A stretch of DNA of 64,000 nt from Bradyrhizobium manausense (GCF_018129685.1 NZ_JAFCLG010000009.1:1-64000), one strand, 5' to 3'; positions 25,801-33,080 are shown, counted from the stretch's first letter. A program made the numbers and translations. Notes: generated by a model from the letters alone, not told the origin.

Positions 25801-28800
25801 GCCGGTAAGGTCCTTCCAGGTGCCGGCCGCGCCCGGCACGTCGGCCTGGCCGCCGAGACGGCCTTCGACGCCGACTTCGCGCGCCACCGACGACACCTGA
25901 TCGGCGAAGGTCGCCAGCGTCTCGGTCATGTTGTTGATGGTGTCGGCGAGCGCGGCGACCTCGCCCTTCGATTTCACGGTGAGGTTCTGCTTGAGGTCGC
26001 CGTTGGCGACCGCGGTCACCACCTTGACGATGCCGCGGACCTGCTCGGTGAGGTTCGCCGCCATGAAGTTGACGGTGTCGGTGAGGTCCTTCCAGGTACC
26101 GGCCACGCCAGGCACCTGGGCCTGGCCGCCGAGCTCGCCTTCGGTGCCGACCTCGCGCGCGACGCGGGTGACTTCGCCGGCGAAGGCGTTGAGCTGATCC
26201 ACCATGGTGTTGATGGTGTTCTTCAGCTCGAGGATTTCGCCCTTCACGTCCACCGTGATCTTGCGGGACAAGTCGCCGCGCGCGACGGCCGTGGTGACTT
26301 CGGCGATGTTGCGGACCTGCGTGGTGAGGTTTGCGGCCAGCAGGTTGACGTTGTCGGTGAGGTCCTTCCAGGTGCCGCCGACCCCGGGCACGACGGCCTG
26401 ACCGCCCAGCCGGCCCTCGGTGCCGACCTCGCGCGCGACGCGCGTCACTTCGGCCGCGAAGGAGCGCAGCTGCTCCACCATCGTGTTGAGGGTATCCTTG
26501 AGCAGCAGGATTTCGCCGCGCACGTCAACCGTGATCTTCTTCGACAGATCGCCGCCGGCGATGGCGGTCGCAACCTCGGCGATATTGCGGACCTGCGCCG
26601 TCAGGTTCGAGGCCATGAAGTTGACGTTGTCGGTGAGGTCCTTCCAGGTGCCGGCAACGCCGGGCACTTCGGCCTGGCCGCCGAGCTTGCCTTCGGTGCC
26701 GACCTCGCGCGCGACGCGCGTCACTTCGCCGGCGAAGCCGTTGAGCTGGTCCACCATGGTGTTGATGGTGTTCTTCAGCTCGAGGATTTCGCCCTTCACA
26801 TCCACCGTGATCTTGCGGGACAAGTCGCCGCGCGCCACGGCCGTGGTCACTTCGGCGATGTTGCGCACCTGGGCGGTGAGGTTGCCCGCCATCGAGTTCA
26901 CGCTGTCGGTGAGGTCCTTCCAGGTGCCGGCGACGCCGGGCACGTTGGCCTGGCCGCCGAGACGACCTTCGGTGCCGACCTCACGCGCCACGCGCGTCAC
27001 CTCGCCCGCGAAGCGGTTGAGCTGGTCGACCATCGTGTTCAGCGTGTCCTTCAGCTGAAGGATCTCGCCGCGCACGTCCACCGTGATCTTGCGCGAGAGG
27101 TCGCCGCCGGCAATCGCGGTCGCGACCTCGGCGATGTTGCGCACCTGAGCGGTCAGGTTGCCCGCCATCGAGTTGACGGAGTCGGTCAAATCCTTCCAGG
27201 TGCCGGCAACACCAGGCACGTCGGCCTGGCCGCCGAGCTTGCCGTCGGTGCCGACTTCGCGCGCCACGCGCGTGACTTCGCCGGCGAAGGCGTTGAGCTG
27301 GTCCACCATCGTATTGAGCGTTTCCTTCAGCTGAAGGATTTCGCCCGACACGTTCACGGTGATCTTCTTCGACAAGTCGCCCTTGGCGACGGCGGTCGCG
27401 ACTTCGGCGATGTTGCGGACCTGGCCCGTCAAATTCGACGCCATCGAGTTGACGGAGTCCGTCAGGTCCTTCCAGGTGCCACCGACGCCGCGCACGACGG
27501 CCTGGCCGCCGAGCTTGCCTTCGGTGCCGACCTCGCGCGCGACGCGCGTGACTTCGCCGGCGAAGGCGTTGAGCTGGTCCACCATGGTGTTGATGGTGTC
27601 TTTCAGCTCGAGGATTTCGCCGCGCGTGTCCACGGTGATCTTCTTGGAGAGGTCGCCGCCGGCGACCGCCGTCGTCACCTCGGCGATGTTGCGGACCTGG
27701 GCGGTCAGGTTCGAGGCCATCGAGTTGACGCTCTCGGTCAAATCCTTCCAGGTGCCGGCGACGCCGAGCACGTTGGCCTGACCGCCGAGCCGGCCTTCGG
27801 TGCCGACTTCGCGCGCGACGCGCGTCACTTCGCTGGCGAACGCATTGAGCTGGTCCACGCAGGTGTTGAGCGTTTCTTTCAGCTGGAGGATCTCGCCCGA
27901 GACGTTCACCGTGATTTTCTTCGACAGATCGCCGCCGGCGATGGCCGTGGCGACGTCGGCGATGTTGCGGACCTGCGCGGTCAGGTTCGACGCCATGAAG
28001 TTGACGTTGTCGGTGAGGTCCTTCCAGGTGCCGGCGACGCCGGGCACCTGCGCCTGGCCGCCGAGCTTGCCTTCGGTGCCGACTTCGCGCGCCACGCGCG
28101 TCACCTCGGAAGCGAAGGAGTTCAGCTGGTCCACCATCGTGTTGATGGTGTCCTTGAGCTCCAGGATCTCGCCGCGGACGTCCACCGTGATCTTGCGGGA
28201 CAAGTCGCCGCGCGCCACGGCGGTCGTGACGTTGGCGATGTTGCGGACCTGGGCAGTCAAGTTGCCGCACATCGCGTTCACGGAATCGGTCAGGTCTTTC
28301 CACGTGCCGGCGACGCCGGGCACGATCGCTTGGCCGCCGAGCTTGCCGTCGGTGCCGACCTCGCGCGCGACGCGCGTCACTTCCGAGGCGAAGGAGCGTA
28401 GCTGATCCACCATCGTGTTGATGGCTTCCTTGAGCTGCAGGATCTCGCCGCGGACGTCGACGGTGATCTTCTTGGACAAGTCGCCGTTCGCGACCGCGAT
28501 CGTCACTTCGGCGATGTTGCGAACCTGGTTCGTCAGGTTGTTCGCCATCGAGTTGACGCTCTCGGTCAGGTCCTTCCAGACGCCGGTCACCTCGGGCACC
28601 TGGGCCTGGCCGCCGAGCTTGCCCTCGGTGCCGACCTCGCGTGCCACGCGCGTCACCTCGGAGGTGAATACGCTGAGCTGCTTGATCATCGTGTTGACGA
28701 TGGTCGCCGACTGCAGGAACTCTCCGCGCAGCGGGCGGCCCTCGACATCGAGCTTGACGGTCTGGAGCAGGTCGCCCTGCGCCACGGCCGCGACCGCGCG

Positions 28801-29178
28801 GGTCACCTCGCGCGTCGGCCAGAGCAGATCGTCGATCAGCGTGTTGACGGAGCCTTCCATGTCGGCCCAGGAGCCGGAGGCGAGGCCGAACTTCACGCGC
28901 TGGCGGGTCTTGCCCTCGCGTCCCACCACCTGGCCAACCAGCTCAAGCTGCTGTGCCATGCGCTGGTTGGCTGCGATGATCTCGTTGAAGGTGTCGGCGA
29001 TCTTGCCGTCGATGCCGAGATAGTCGCCGCTCATGCGGACGGAGAAATCGCCGCTGCGCATGGCCTGGAGCGCGAGCAGCAATTCCTGCCGCGAGTCCGG
29101 CTCTGACGTTCCGTTGATTTTTGGCTTTGGGACACGACGACCGGAGCGTGATGCACTTCCGGGATCGAGGTCGCTCAT
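22882..29178 (-). CDS. giant soluble hybrid histidine kinase with 11 HAMP-type repeats
   Basis: 2098 residues, no TM segment or signal peptide. Residues about 35-170 hold one or two degenerate HAMP units. Residues 171-1182 are eleven tandem 92-residue units, each with VAREVG, KLGGQA, WKDLT and NTMVDQL. GAF follows at about 1200-1345, a Gln-rich coiled coil at about 1350-1420, HisKA with phospho-His1432 in NMSHELRTPLNS, and HATPase with intact DTGIGI and GGTGLGLAI. Three receivers have Asp1760, Asp1882 and Asp2029. The layout resembles group III (Nik1/Os-1-like) osmosensing hybrid kinases but with about twice the repeats. An EcfG promoter lies upstream and a second kinase gene downstream. Confidence 0.93.
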   Translation of the reverse strand: MSDLDPGSASRSGRRVPKPKINGTSEPDSRQELLLALQAMRSGDFSVRMSGDYLGIDGKIADTFNEIIAANQRMAQQLELVGQVVGREGKTRQRVKFGLASGSWADMEGSVNTLIDDLLWPTREVTRAVAAVAQGDLLQTVKLDVEGRPLRGEFLQSATIVNTMIKQLSVFTSEVTRVAREVGTEGKLGGQAQVPEVTGVWKDLTESVNSMANNLTNQVRNIAEVTIAVANGDLSKKITVDVRGEILQLKEAINTMVDQLRSFASEVTRVAREVGTDGKLGGQAIVPGVAGTWKDLTDSVNAMCGNLTAQVRNIANVTTAVARGDLSRKITVDVRGEILELKDTINTMVDQLNSFASEVTRVAREVGTEGKLGGQAQVPGVAGTWKDLTDNVNFMASNLTAQVRNIADVATAIAGGDLSKKITVNVSGEILQLKETLNTCVDQLNAFASEVTRVAREVGTEGRLGGQANVLGVAGTWKDLTESVNSMASNLTAQVRNIAEVTTAVAGGDLSKKITVDTRGEILELKDTINTMVDQLNAFAGEVTRVAREVGTEGKLGGQAVVRGVGGTWKDLTDSVNSMASNLTGQVRNIAEVATAVAKGDLSKKITVNVSGEILQLKETLNTMVDQLNAFAGEVTRVAREVGTDGKLGGQADVPGVAGTWKDLTDSVNSMAGNLTAQVRNIAEVATAIAGGDLSRKITVDVRGEILQLKDTLNTMVDQLNRFAGEVTRVAREVGTEGRLGGQANVPGVAGTWKDLTDSVNSMAGNLTAQVRNIAEVTTAVARGDLSRKITVDVKGEILELKNTINTMVDQLNGFAGEVTRVAREVGTEGKLGGQAEVPGVAGTWKDLTDNVNFMASNLTAQVRNIAEVATAIAGGDLSKKITVDVRGEILLLKDTLNTMVEQLRSFAAEVTRVAREVGTEGRLGGQAVVPGVGGTWKDLTDNVNLLAANLTTQVRNIAEVTTAVARGDLSRKITVDVKGEILELKNTINTMVDQLNAFAGEVTRVAREVGTEGELGGQAQVPGVAGTWKDLTDTVNFMAANLTEQVRGIVKVVTAVANGDLKQNLTVKSKGEVAALADTINNMTETLATFADQVSSVAREVGVEGRLGGQADVPGAAGTWKDLTGNVNLLAANLTSQVRAIAEVATAVTKGDLTRSIQVDARGEVAELKDNINTMITNLRLTTELNTEQDWLKTNLAKFTNMLQGQRDLTTVGRLLLTELSPLVNAHTGVIYQVENEDNPQLLLLASYAGDGVYPYQRVLQFGDGLIGQCAVDRRPRVVADIPADVVPINSALLRVAPKNLVVLPVLFEGQVKAVIELASLTTFTTSQMTFLEQLTDSIGIVLNSIEATMQTEGLLKQSQQLATELQTQQRELQQTNDQLEQKAQQLAERNVEVERKNQEIEQARRALEEKATELALTSKYKSEFLANMSHELRTPLNSILILGQQLTDNPDGNLSAKQVEFARTIHGAGTDLLNLISDILDLSKIESGTVTVDAEEILTANLLETVGRPFRHEAENRGLSFKIDVDPNLARSIVTDSKRLQQVLKNLLSNAFKFTAEGEVRLKVAGALGGWGTDHPVLNSAPAVIAFEVSDTGIGIPLEKQKLIFEAFQQADAGTSRKYGGTGLGLAISRELASLLGGEIHLRSAPGKGSTFTLYLPLKYSGPTLAPRATPSPHQHNQPPALQPAATAPERVTEQLPDDRLNIEPGDSILLIVEDDPHYARILVDLARDKGFKVLVAARGAEALELAKQYQPSAVSLDVFLPDMLGWTVLSQLKHNPLTRHIPVQIITLDEDRQHALARGAFSFVNKPTTTEGVAAALTQIKEYARPRRKRLLIVEDNEAEQLSIRELLHHDDIEIVTTDTGAGALSTLREVPCDCVVLDLRLPDMSGFEVLDQIRRDEALSNVPVVVFTGRELSAEEDAELHTMARSIVVKGVESPERLLDETALFLHRVITELPVEKQRMLEKLNSSDEDLIGKTALLVDDDARNIFALSSVLERRGMKVLTATTGREAVTLVESNPEIAIVLMDIMMPQMDGYQTIGVIRENPAFLRLPIIALTAKAMKGDREKCLEAGASDYLAKPVNTDQLLLAIRMWLHR
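25633..28668 (-). repeat. eleven in-frame 276-bp tandem repeats (HAMP array)
   Basis: 3036 bases equal exactly 11 units of 276 bp inside the giant kinase gene. Each encodes a 92-residue HAMP-type unit. Unit starts were verified at residues 171, 263 and 1091, in register. Variation clusters at a few positions (E/D, N/A, S/G), indicating recent duplication or ongoing gene conversion. Unit 11 is the most divergent. Confidence 0.95.
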
Positions 29179-29316
29179 GCTGAATCCCCCGCAGGCGTCG
29201 TCCGAACCTGCGGCGCGACGCGATTGGTCAAAATAGAGCGTCTGCTGAATCGCAAATCAAGCGCCGAGGTTGCGGCGCGAGGAAATGGAACCTGCTTGGC
29301 TCAGCCCAATTGCGAG

Positions 29317-29341
29317 AACGGCGGCCAGCGCGATTGGTTCC
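29317..29341 (-). promoter_or_regulatory. perfect EcfG-type promoter upstream of the giant kinase operon
   Basis: The minus strand reads GGAAC (29341-29337), 16 bases, then CGTT (29320-29317). The kinase start codon is 139 bases downstream with no other gene between, giving a 5' leader of roughly 130 nt. This places the two-kinase operon under the general-stress sigma factor, an inference from the motif. Confidence 0.7.
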
Positions 29342-29444
29342 ACCCAGTCTGCGGAAATGTTTCAATTGTCGGAGGAGCTTCCGCCAGGGTTACGATTCGG
29401 TAAGGCCGGTTGCGGGGCGGAGGTTCCGTGCCCAATTGTAGTTC

Positions 29445-29639
29445 ATGAAACAGTCTGACATCTTCAGGGATAACGCCGAAAACTGCCTGCAGCTGGCCGA
29501 GCGTTCGGACGGGCAACCCGCCTATAAACGCTATTTGCGCATGGCGGATGCCTGGACGGCCTTGGCACAAGAGCAGGACTGGCTCGATGGCGAAATCCCT
29601 CCTGTAACCCGTCGCAGCCGTCAAGCGCTGGATGCGTAG
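29445..29639 (+). CDS. small conserved protein (64 aa), distant relative of the ENVRRYR family
   Basis: MKQSDIFRDNAENCLQLAER and then a helical segment with YKRYLRMADAWTALAQEQDW. The arrangement of an N-terminal NAE-x-C helix followed by a W-containing helix recalls the proteins at 2791 and 16505. Residue identity is low, so relationship is tentative. No signal or TM. It is divergent from the giant kinase. Confidence 0.65.
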   Translation: MKQSDIFRDNAENCLQLAERSDGQPAYKRYLRMADAWTALAQEQDWLDGEIPPVTRRSRQALDA

Positions 29640-29750
29640 CCGCTTGCGCGCGTCCGCGTGTGAGACGGCTCACGGAACGCGAGGGAGCAATCAGTCACAA
29701 CTGGGGACAGTCGGTCGCGTTGATTTTTTGATTCCAGAAGGAGGTTTGCG

Positions 29751-29882
29751 ATGGCTCCACGTCTTGCACTTCTCTCACTCATTCTCGCCTTTGGCGTCTC
29801 GGTCGCGTTCGCGACGGTGACCACGGTTCGACAGGTGCATCAGGAAAATGCATCCATTGCGCTTCACGCGGCGCACAGCTAG
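29751..29882 (+). CDS. tiny exported or membrane-anchored protein (43 aa)
   Basis: ATG at 29751 is preceded by a strong GAAGGAGG with good spacing. The product begins MAPRLALLSLILAFGVSVAF, a hydrophobic N-terminal helix, then a short polar tail ending in HAAHS. It could be a small membrane protein or a processed peptide. Support is the ribosome binding site and the signal-like segment; no homologue is recalled. Confidence 0.55.
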   Translation: MAPRLALLSLILAFGVSVAFATVTTVRQVHQENASIALHAAHS

Positions 29883-29904
29883 CGCAGCGAACCTCTCGCT
29901 CGCA

Positions 29905-29929
29905 GGAACATTCGACGCAGCGGAGCGTA
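29905..29929 (+). promoter_or_regulatory. EcfG-like promoter (GGAAC-N16-CGTA)
   Basis: One mismatch in the -10. It lies 36 bases before the start of the 68-residue hydrophilic protein at 29966. Confidence 0.5.
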
Positions 29930-29965
29930 AGCGCTTCGAGGTATCGGACAAGGCGAGAGGACATC

Positions 29966-30172
29966 ATGGCAAATTCGGACCACGGCATCGTCAAGGACGA
30001 GCGCGCTGAAGACCAGCCGGCCGACAAACAGCGGGCGCAAACCGCGCACAGCACGGATCAGAAGGGATCGCCGTCGCGCGAAGCGACGCGCGATCCCAGG
30101 CTGAACGACAACGGCAAGACGCCCGGCTCCGGCATGACGCCGGATGATTCCGGGGCGGCGCCAAGCGGCTAA
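29966..30172 (+). CDS. small hydrophilic, disordered stress-type protein (68 aa)
   Basis: MANSDHGIVKDERAEDQPAD and on, with almost no hydrophobic residues and many D, E, K, Q, P, G and S. Such hydrophilin-like proteins are typical EcfG-controlled desiccation/osmotic stress products, but this one has no named domain. The ATG is preceded by GGCGAGAGG, and an EcfG-like promoter lies just upstream. Confidence 0.7.
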   Translation: MANSDHGIVKDERAEDQPADKQRAQTAHSTDQKGSPSREATRDPRLNDNGKTPGSGMTPDDSGAAPSG

Positions 30173-30180
30173 CCAGGCGA

Positions 30181-30205
30181 GGAACGAAAATTCTTGTGGT
30201 GCGTC
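30181..30205 (+). promoter_or_regulatory. EcfG-like promoter of a candidate sRNA (GGAAC-N16-CGTC)
   Basis: One mismatch in the -10 element. It starts 9 bases after the preceding stop codon and directly precedes a two-hairpin structure ending in a terminator. Confidence 0.45.
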
Positions 30206-30207
30206 GA

Positions 30208-30293
30208 TAGGTTGCTTCCGGTGACATGCCCCCGGTGCTCCGGAAGCAATCTCCAAGGACGGCCCTGGCACTCCGATGTGCCGGGGTCGTTTT
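30208..30293 (+). ncRNA. candidate small RNA: 5' hairpin plus intrinsic terminator
   Basis: About 85 bases hold a perfect 10-bp stem, TTGCTTCCGG (30212-30221) with CCGGAAGCAA (30240-30249) around an 18-nt loop. A linker and a terminator hairpin with T-tract follow (30263-30293). No ORF fits inside. An EcfG-like promoter ends 5 bases before it. The alternative is that it is simply the 3' end of the 29966 gene mRNA. Confidence 0.45.
30263..30293 (+). terminator. rho-independent terminator
   Basis: CCCTGGCAC-TCCGAT-GTGCCGGGG (9-bp stem with one G-U pair), then TCGTTTT. It ends the candidate sRNA or the upstream stress gene and faces the convergent gene ending at 30312. Confidence 0.85.
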
Positions 30294-30311
30294 GCTTGTG
30301 AGAGCTGGAAA

Positions 30312-30572
30312 TCAATCCTCGGCGTCGCCGTCGGGCTTCGTCGGCGTGTGGCCTTCGGGACCGCGGCCGAAGACACCAAATTCGCTTGATTTGATGCCTG
30401 CCGACGGGTCGACGCTCGGCCCGATGTCTGCGGCCGCCAACCCGAACTTGAGCAACTCGCGAACCGCCGCAGCGCGCGTCGGCATGCGGTGCTCGAACCG
30501 GAAATCGTCAACCGCGGAAAGCTCTTCCGGCGAGAGCATGACCTGAAGGCGCTCGGCGCGAAGGTCGTTCAT
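30312..30572 (-). CDS. ribbon-helix-helix-like small protein (86 aa)
   Basis: The N-terminal half, LQVMLSPEELSAVDDFRFEH and then RAAAVRELLKFGL, matches the beta strand-helix-helix pattern of Arc/MetJ-type ribbon-helix-helix DNA-binding domains. The C-terminal 35 residues are disordered and end in DGDAED. No toxin partner gene is adjacent, so a stand-alone regulator is more likely than an antitoxin. A perfect EcfG-type promoter lies about 40 bases upstream. Confidence 0.7.
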   Translation of the reverse strand: MNDLRAERLQVMLSPEELSAVDDFRFEHRMPTRAAAVRELLKFGLAAADIGPSVDPSAGIKSSEFGVFGRGPEGHTPTKPDGDAED

Positions 30573-30610
30573 GGTCGATCACGCAAAGTGAGTAGTTGAG
30601 TATTTTGCTC

Positions 30611-30635
30611 AACGAACCAACTTGGCGCGGGTTCC
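30611..30635 (-). promoter_or_regulatory. perfect EcfG-type promoter (GGAAC-N16-CGTT)
   Basis: Minus strand: GGAAC at 30635-30631, 16 bases, CGTT at 30614-30611. It drives the ribbon-helix-helix-like gene, whose start is at 30572. Confidence 0.78.
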
Positions 30636-30705
30636 GCTGGAGTCCTAAAAAGCACCGATTGAGCAAGATAACCAAATAAAATCAATGTGTTGCGGGTTGA
30701 AACGT

Positions 30706-30733
30706 TTTCCCTTGAGGTGAATTCTAAGGGAAA
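30706..30733. promoter_or_regulatory. inverted repeat before the 52-residue protein gene
   Basis: TTTCCCTT (30706-30713) and AAGGGAAA (30726-30733) form an 8-bp inverted repeat with a 12-base centre. It ends 12 bases before the ATG and overlaps the ribosome binding site region. It could be an operator or an mRNA hairpin masking translation. Confidence 0.4.
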
Positions 30734-30745
30734 GGGAGATCAGCC

Positions 30746-30904
30746 ATGACGGAAGAAGTCAGGTTACCCCGCAAACTTTCCGACGAGCCCGAAGCGCCCA
30801 AACCGGTGCGCCCGAGCCACCAGAAGGTCATCGAGCAAGTCGAGCGCTGGGCCAACAGCCCTGGCCTGCAACCCCCAAGGAGTGACCATGCGAAGACGAT
30901 CTGA
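30746..30904 (+). CDS. small hydrophilic protein (52 aa)
   Basis: MTEEVRLPRKLSDEPEAPKP then a short helix VRPSHQKVIEQVERWANSPG. AAAGGGAG precedes the ATG. It overlaps the next gene by 17 bases in another frame. No known domain. The WANSPGLQPP ending is the only distinctive part. Probably co-transcribed with the following gene. Confidence 0.55.
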   Translation: MTEEVRLPRKLSDEPEAPKPVRPSHQKVIEQVERWANSPGLQPPRSDHAKTI

Positions 30905-31082
30905 GCCGCACACATTCGAGCAGCGCCTCGCCGCGCAGAGGCTGCGGCTTTTGGACGAACTGTCGAGCCTGCCGGACGGTCCTCAGCGCGACTGCGTCGT
31001 GGCTCGCATCGAACAGCTGCAAAGCGCAGCCGAGATGTACGATTTCCTCACGTTGCGAGAAGCGGCCTCCGCTTCTGGCTGA
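30888..31082 (+). CDS. small helical hypothetical protein (64 aa)
   Basis: ATG 30888 with AAGGAG 5 bases upstream. MRRRSEPHTFEQRLAAQRLR and on is a charged helical protein ending in TLREAASASG. It overlaps the preceding small gene, indicating a two-gene transcript. Function unknown. The RLxxLDELxSLPxGPQRD pattern resembles other short rhizobial stress-region proteins. Confidence 0.6.
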   Translation: MRRRSEPHTFEQRLAAQRLRLLDELSSLPDGPQRDCVVARIEQLQSAAEMYDFLTLREAASASG

Positions 31083-31167
31083 TCGCCCCGCGCACGCTTC
31101 ACATCGCCACTATCGACGGGGTCGTTGACGCCACGCCTGATGTCGCGAAAGTCGCTCATGGTTCACC

Positions 31168-32967
31168 TCATTCCTTGCCAGGCAAGATCTTTTCCAGCAT
31201 CTGCCGTGCCGCCCCCTTGATCATGCCGCTCTCGTTGGGGTCGCCCTTCATCAAAGCGAGCGAGAAATTCTTGGCCTGTTGCAGGGTGATGTGCGGCGGC
31301 AGCGGCGGCACCTCGGGATCGGTCTTTACCTCCAATACGACCGGCTTGTCGTTCGCCAGCGCCTGATCCCAGGCTGAACCAAGCAGCTGCGGGCTGTCGA
31401 CGAAGATGCCTGTGAGGCCGATCATCTCGGCAAAGCGCGCGTAGGGCACGTCCGGGATGCGCTGGGAGGCTTCGAATTTGGGATCGCCATTGATGATGCG
31501 CTGCTCCCAGGTCACCTGGTTGAGATCTTCGTTGTTGAAGACGCAGACGATGAAACGCGGATCGCGCCAGGACCGCCAGTATTTGGCGGCCGTGATCAGC
31601 TCGGCCATGTTGTTCATCTGCATGGCGCCGTCGCCGACCAGCGCGATCACCGGGCGATCCGGATGGGCATATTTCGCCGCGAGCGCGTAGGGCACGGCTG
31701 CGCCCATCGATGCGAGGCCGCCGGAGAGCGAGGCCATCATGCCGCGCCGGATCCTGAGATCGCGCGCAAACCAGTTGGCGCAGGAACCCGAGTCGCTGGT
31801 GACGATTGCGCGCTCGGGCAGGCGCGGCGACAGTTCCCAGGCGACGAGTTGGGGATTGATCGGTGCGGCAGGCTGATGCGCACGGTCGTCCAGCGTCTTC
31901 CACCATTTGGCGACGTCGTGCTCGATACCCTTGCGCCAGCTATCGTCGCTCTTGGGCGCAAGGCGCGGCAGCAAGCTCCGCAATGTCTCGGCAGCATCGC
32001 CGACGAGGCTGACCTCCATCGGGAAGCGGATCGAACTCATGCCGGCATCGATGTCGATCTGCACGCCGCGCGCGGCAGTTTCCTTCGGAAGGAATTCTGC
32101 GTAGGGGAACGCGGAGCCGACCATCAGCAGCGTGTCGCATTCCATCATCATGGTGTAGCTGGGCTCGGTGCCGAGCAGGCCGATCGAGCCCGTCACCCAT
32201 GGCAGGTCGTCCGGCAGCGCCGCCTTGCCGAGAAGTGCCTTGGCGCAGCCGGCGGACAGGCGGTCGGCGACCGCAATCACCTCGTCGGCGGCGCCGAGCG
32301 CGCCGGCACCGACGAGCATCGCGACCTTCTTGCCGGCGTTGAGGATCTCGGCGGCACGCTCGAGCTCGGCCTCGCGCGGCATCACGCGTGGGGCACTATA
32401 GCCGACGCCGGAATGCAGGGTCCCGTGCGCGCGGGGCGGCGCCTCGTAAGGCTCTTCCTGGAGGTCGCTGGGCAGGATGATGGCGGTCGGGGCCCGGCGC
32501 GCGAGCGCGATCCGCACCGCGCGGTCGATCAGATGCCGCACCTGCGCAGCCGAGGACGCCTGCACCACATAGGCGCCGGCAACGTCCTTGAACATCGAGA
32601 CAAGATCGAGTTCCTGCTGATAGCTCCCGCCTAACGCATTTCGCGCCTGCTGACCCACGATCGCCAGAACCGGCTGATGATCGAGCAGCGCGTCGTAGAG
32701 GCCGGTGATGAGATGCGAGGCGCCGGGCCCCGACGTCGCGATGCAGACGCCAAGGTCGCCGGAAAATTTCGCATAGGCCGACGCCATGAACGCAGCCATC
32801 TCCTCGTGGCGAGCCTGGACGAAGCCGATCCTGGTCTCGGCCTCGGCTTCGGCGCGGTTCAGTGCGCCGAACACGCCGTTGATGCCATCGCCGGGGTAAC
32901 CGAAGATACGGCGGACGCCCCACTGATGGAGACGCTGGACGATGAAGTCGGACACGGTCTGGGACAT
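31168..32967 (-). CDS. ThDP-dependent enzyme, pyruvate oxidase/PoxB-like
   Basis: 599 residues with the three-domain fold of the acetolactate synthase/pyruvate oxidase family. The N-terminal pyrimidine domain contains FGYPGDGINGVFGAL and the ThDP-activating Glu in QARHEEMAAFMA. A central FAD-type domain spans about 195-335. The C-terminal domain has VGDGAMQMNNMAELITA as the GDG-NN metal/ThDP motif. Closest in style to pyruvate dehydrogenase (quinone) rather than biosynthetic IlvB, and no small subunit gene is present. Substrate not certain. An EcfG-like promoter (33035-33059) suggests stress induction. Confidence 0.85.
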   Translation of the reverse strand: MSQTVSDFIVQRLHQWGVRRIFGYPGDGINGVFGALNRAEAEAETRIGFVQARHEEMAAFMASAYAKFSGDLGVCIATSGPGASHLITGLYDALLDHQPVLAIVGQQARNALGGSYQQELDLVSMFKDVAGAYVVQASSAAQVRHLIDRAVRIALARRAPTAIILPSDLQEEPYEAPPRAHGTLHSGVGYSAPRVMPREAELERAAEILNAGKKVAMLVGAGALGAADEVIAVADRLSAGCAKALLGKAALPDDLPWVTGSIGLLGTEPSYTMMMECDTLLMVGSAFPYAEFLPKETAARGVQIDIDAGMSSIRFPMEVSLVGDAAETLRSLLPRLAPKSDDSWRKGIEHDVAKWWKTLDDRAHQPAAPINPQLVAWELSPRLPERAIVTSDSGSCANWFARDLRIRRGMMASLSGGLASMGAAVPYALAAKYAHPDRPVIALVGDGAMQMNNMAELITAAKYWRSWRDPRFIVCVFNNEDLNQVTWEQRIINGDPKFEASQRIPDVPYARFAEMIGLTGIFVDSPQLLGSAWDQALANDKPVVLEVKTDPEVPPLPPHITLQQAKNFSLALMKGDPNESGMIKGAARQMLEKILPGKE

Positions 32968-33034
32968 CGTGGGCGGCTCCCGGTTTTCCTCTGTGAGGAT
33001 CCTGCGCTGAGGATCTTGCGCTGAAGCATGAAGA

Positions 33035-33059
33035 ACCGCGCGTTCCCCGCGATGTTCCT
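33035..33059 (-). promoter_or_regulatory. EcfG-like promoter for the ThDP enzyme (GGAAC-N16-GGTT)
   Basis: Minus strand, one -10 mismatch, about 70 bases before the start codon. It stands almost back-to-back with a plus-strand EcfG-like site at 33081. Confidence 0.5.
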
Positions 33060-33080
33060 GTGCGGCCGCGGGTGCATTCT

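Noticed and set aside
24637..28401. A 1254-codon open frame on the plus strand opposite the HAMP repeats
   Set aside because: It is the antisense shadow of the repeated kinase gene. The real gene has clear domains and motifs on the minus strand, and the shadow mirrors its 92-codon periodicity.
25633..28668. Regular repeats considered as a CRISPR or satellite array
   Set aside because: The units are 276 bp, in frame, without spacers, and encode HAMP-type protein repeats.
31163..31906. Long alternative frames over the ThDP enzyme gene
   Set aside because: They are shadows of the intact 599-residue enzyme with all ThDP motifs.
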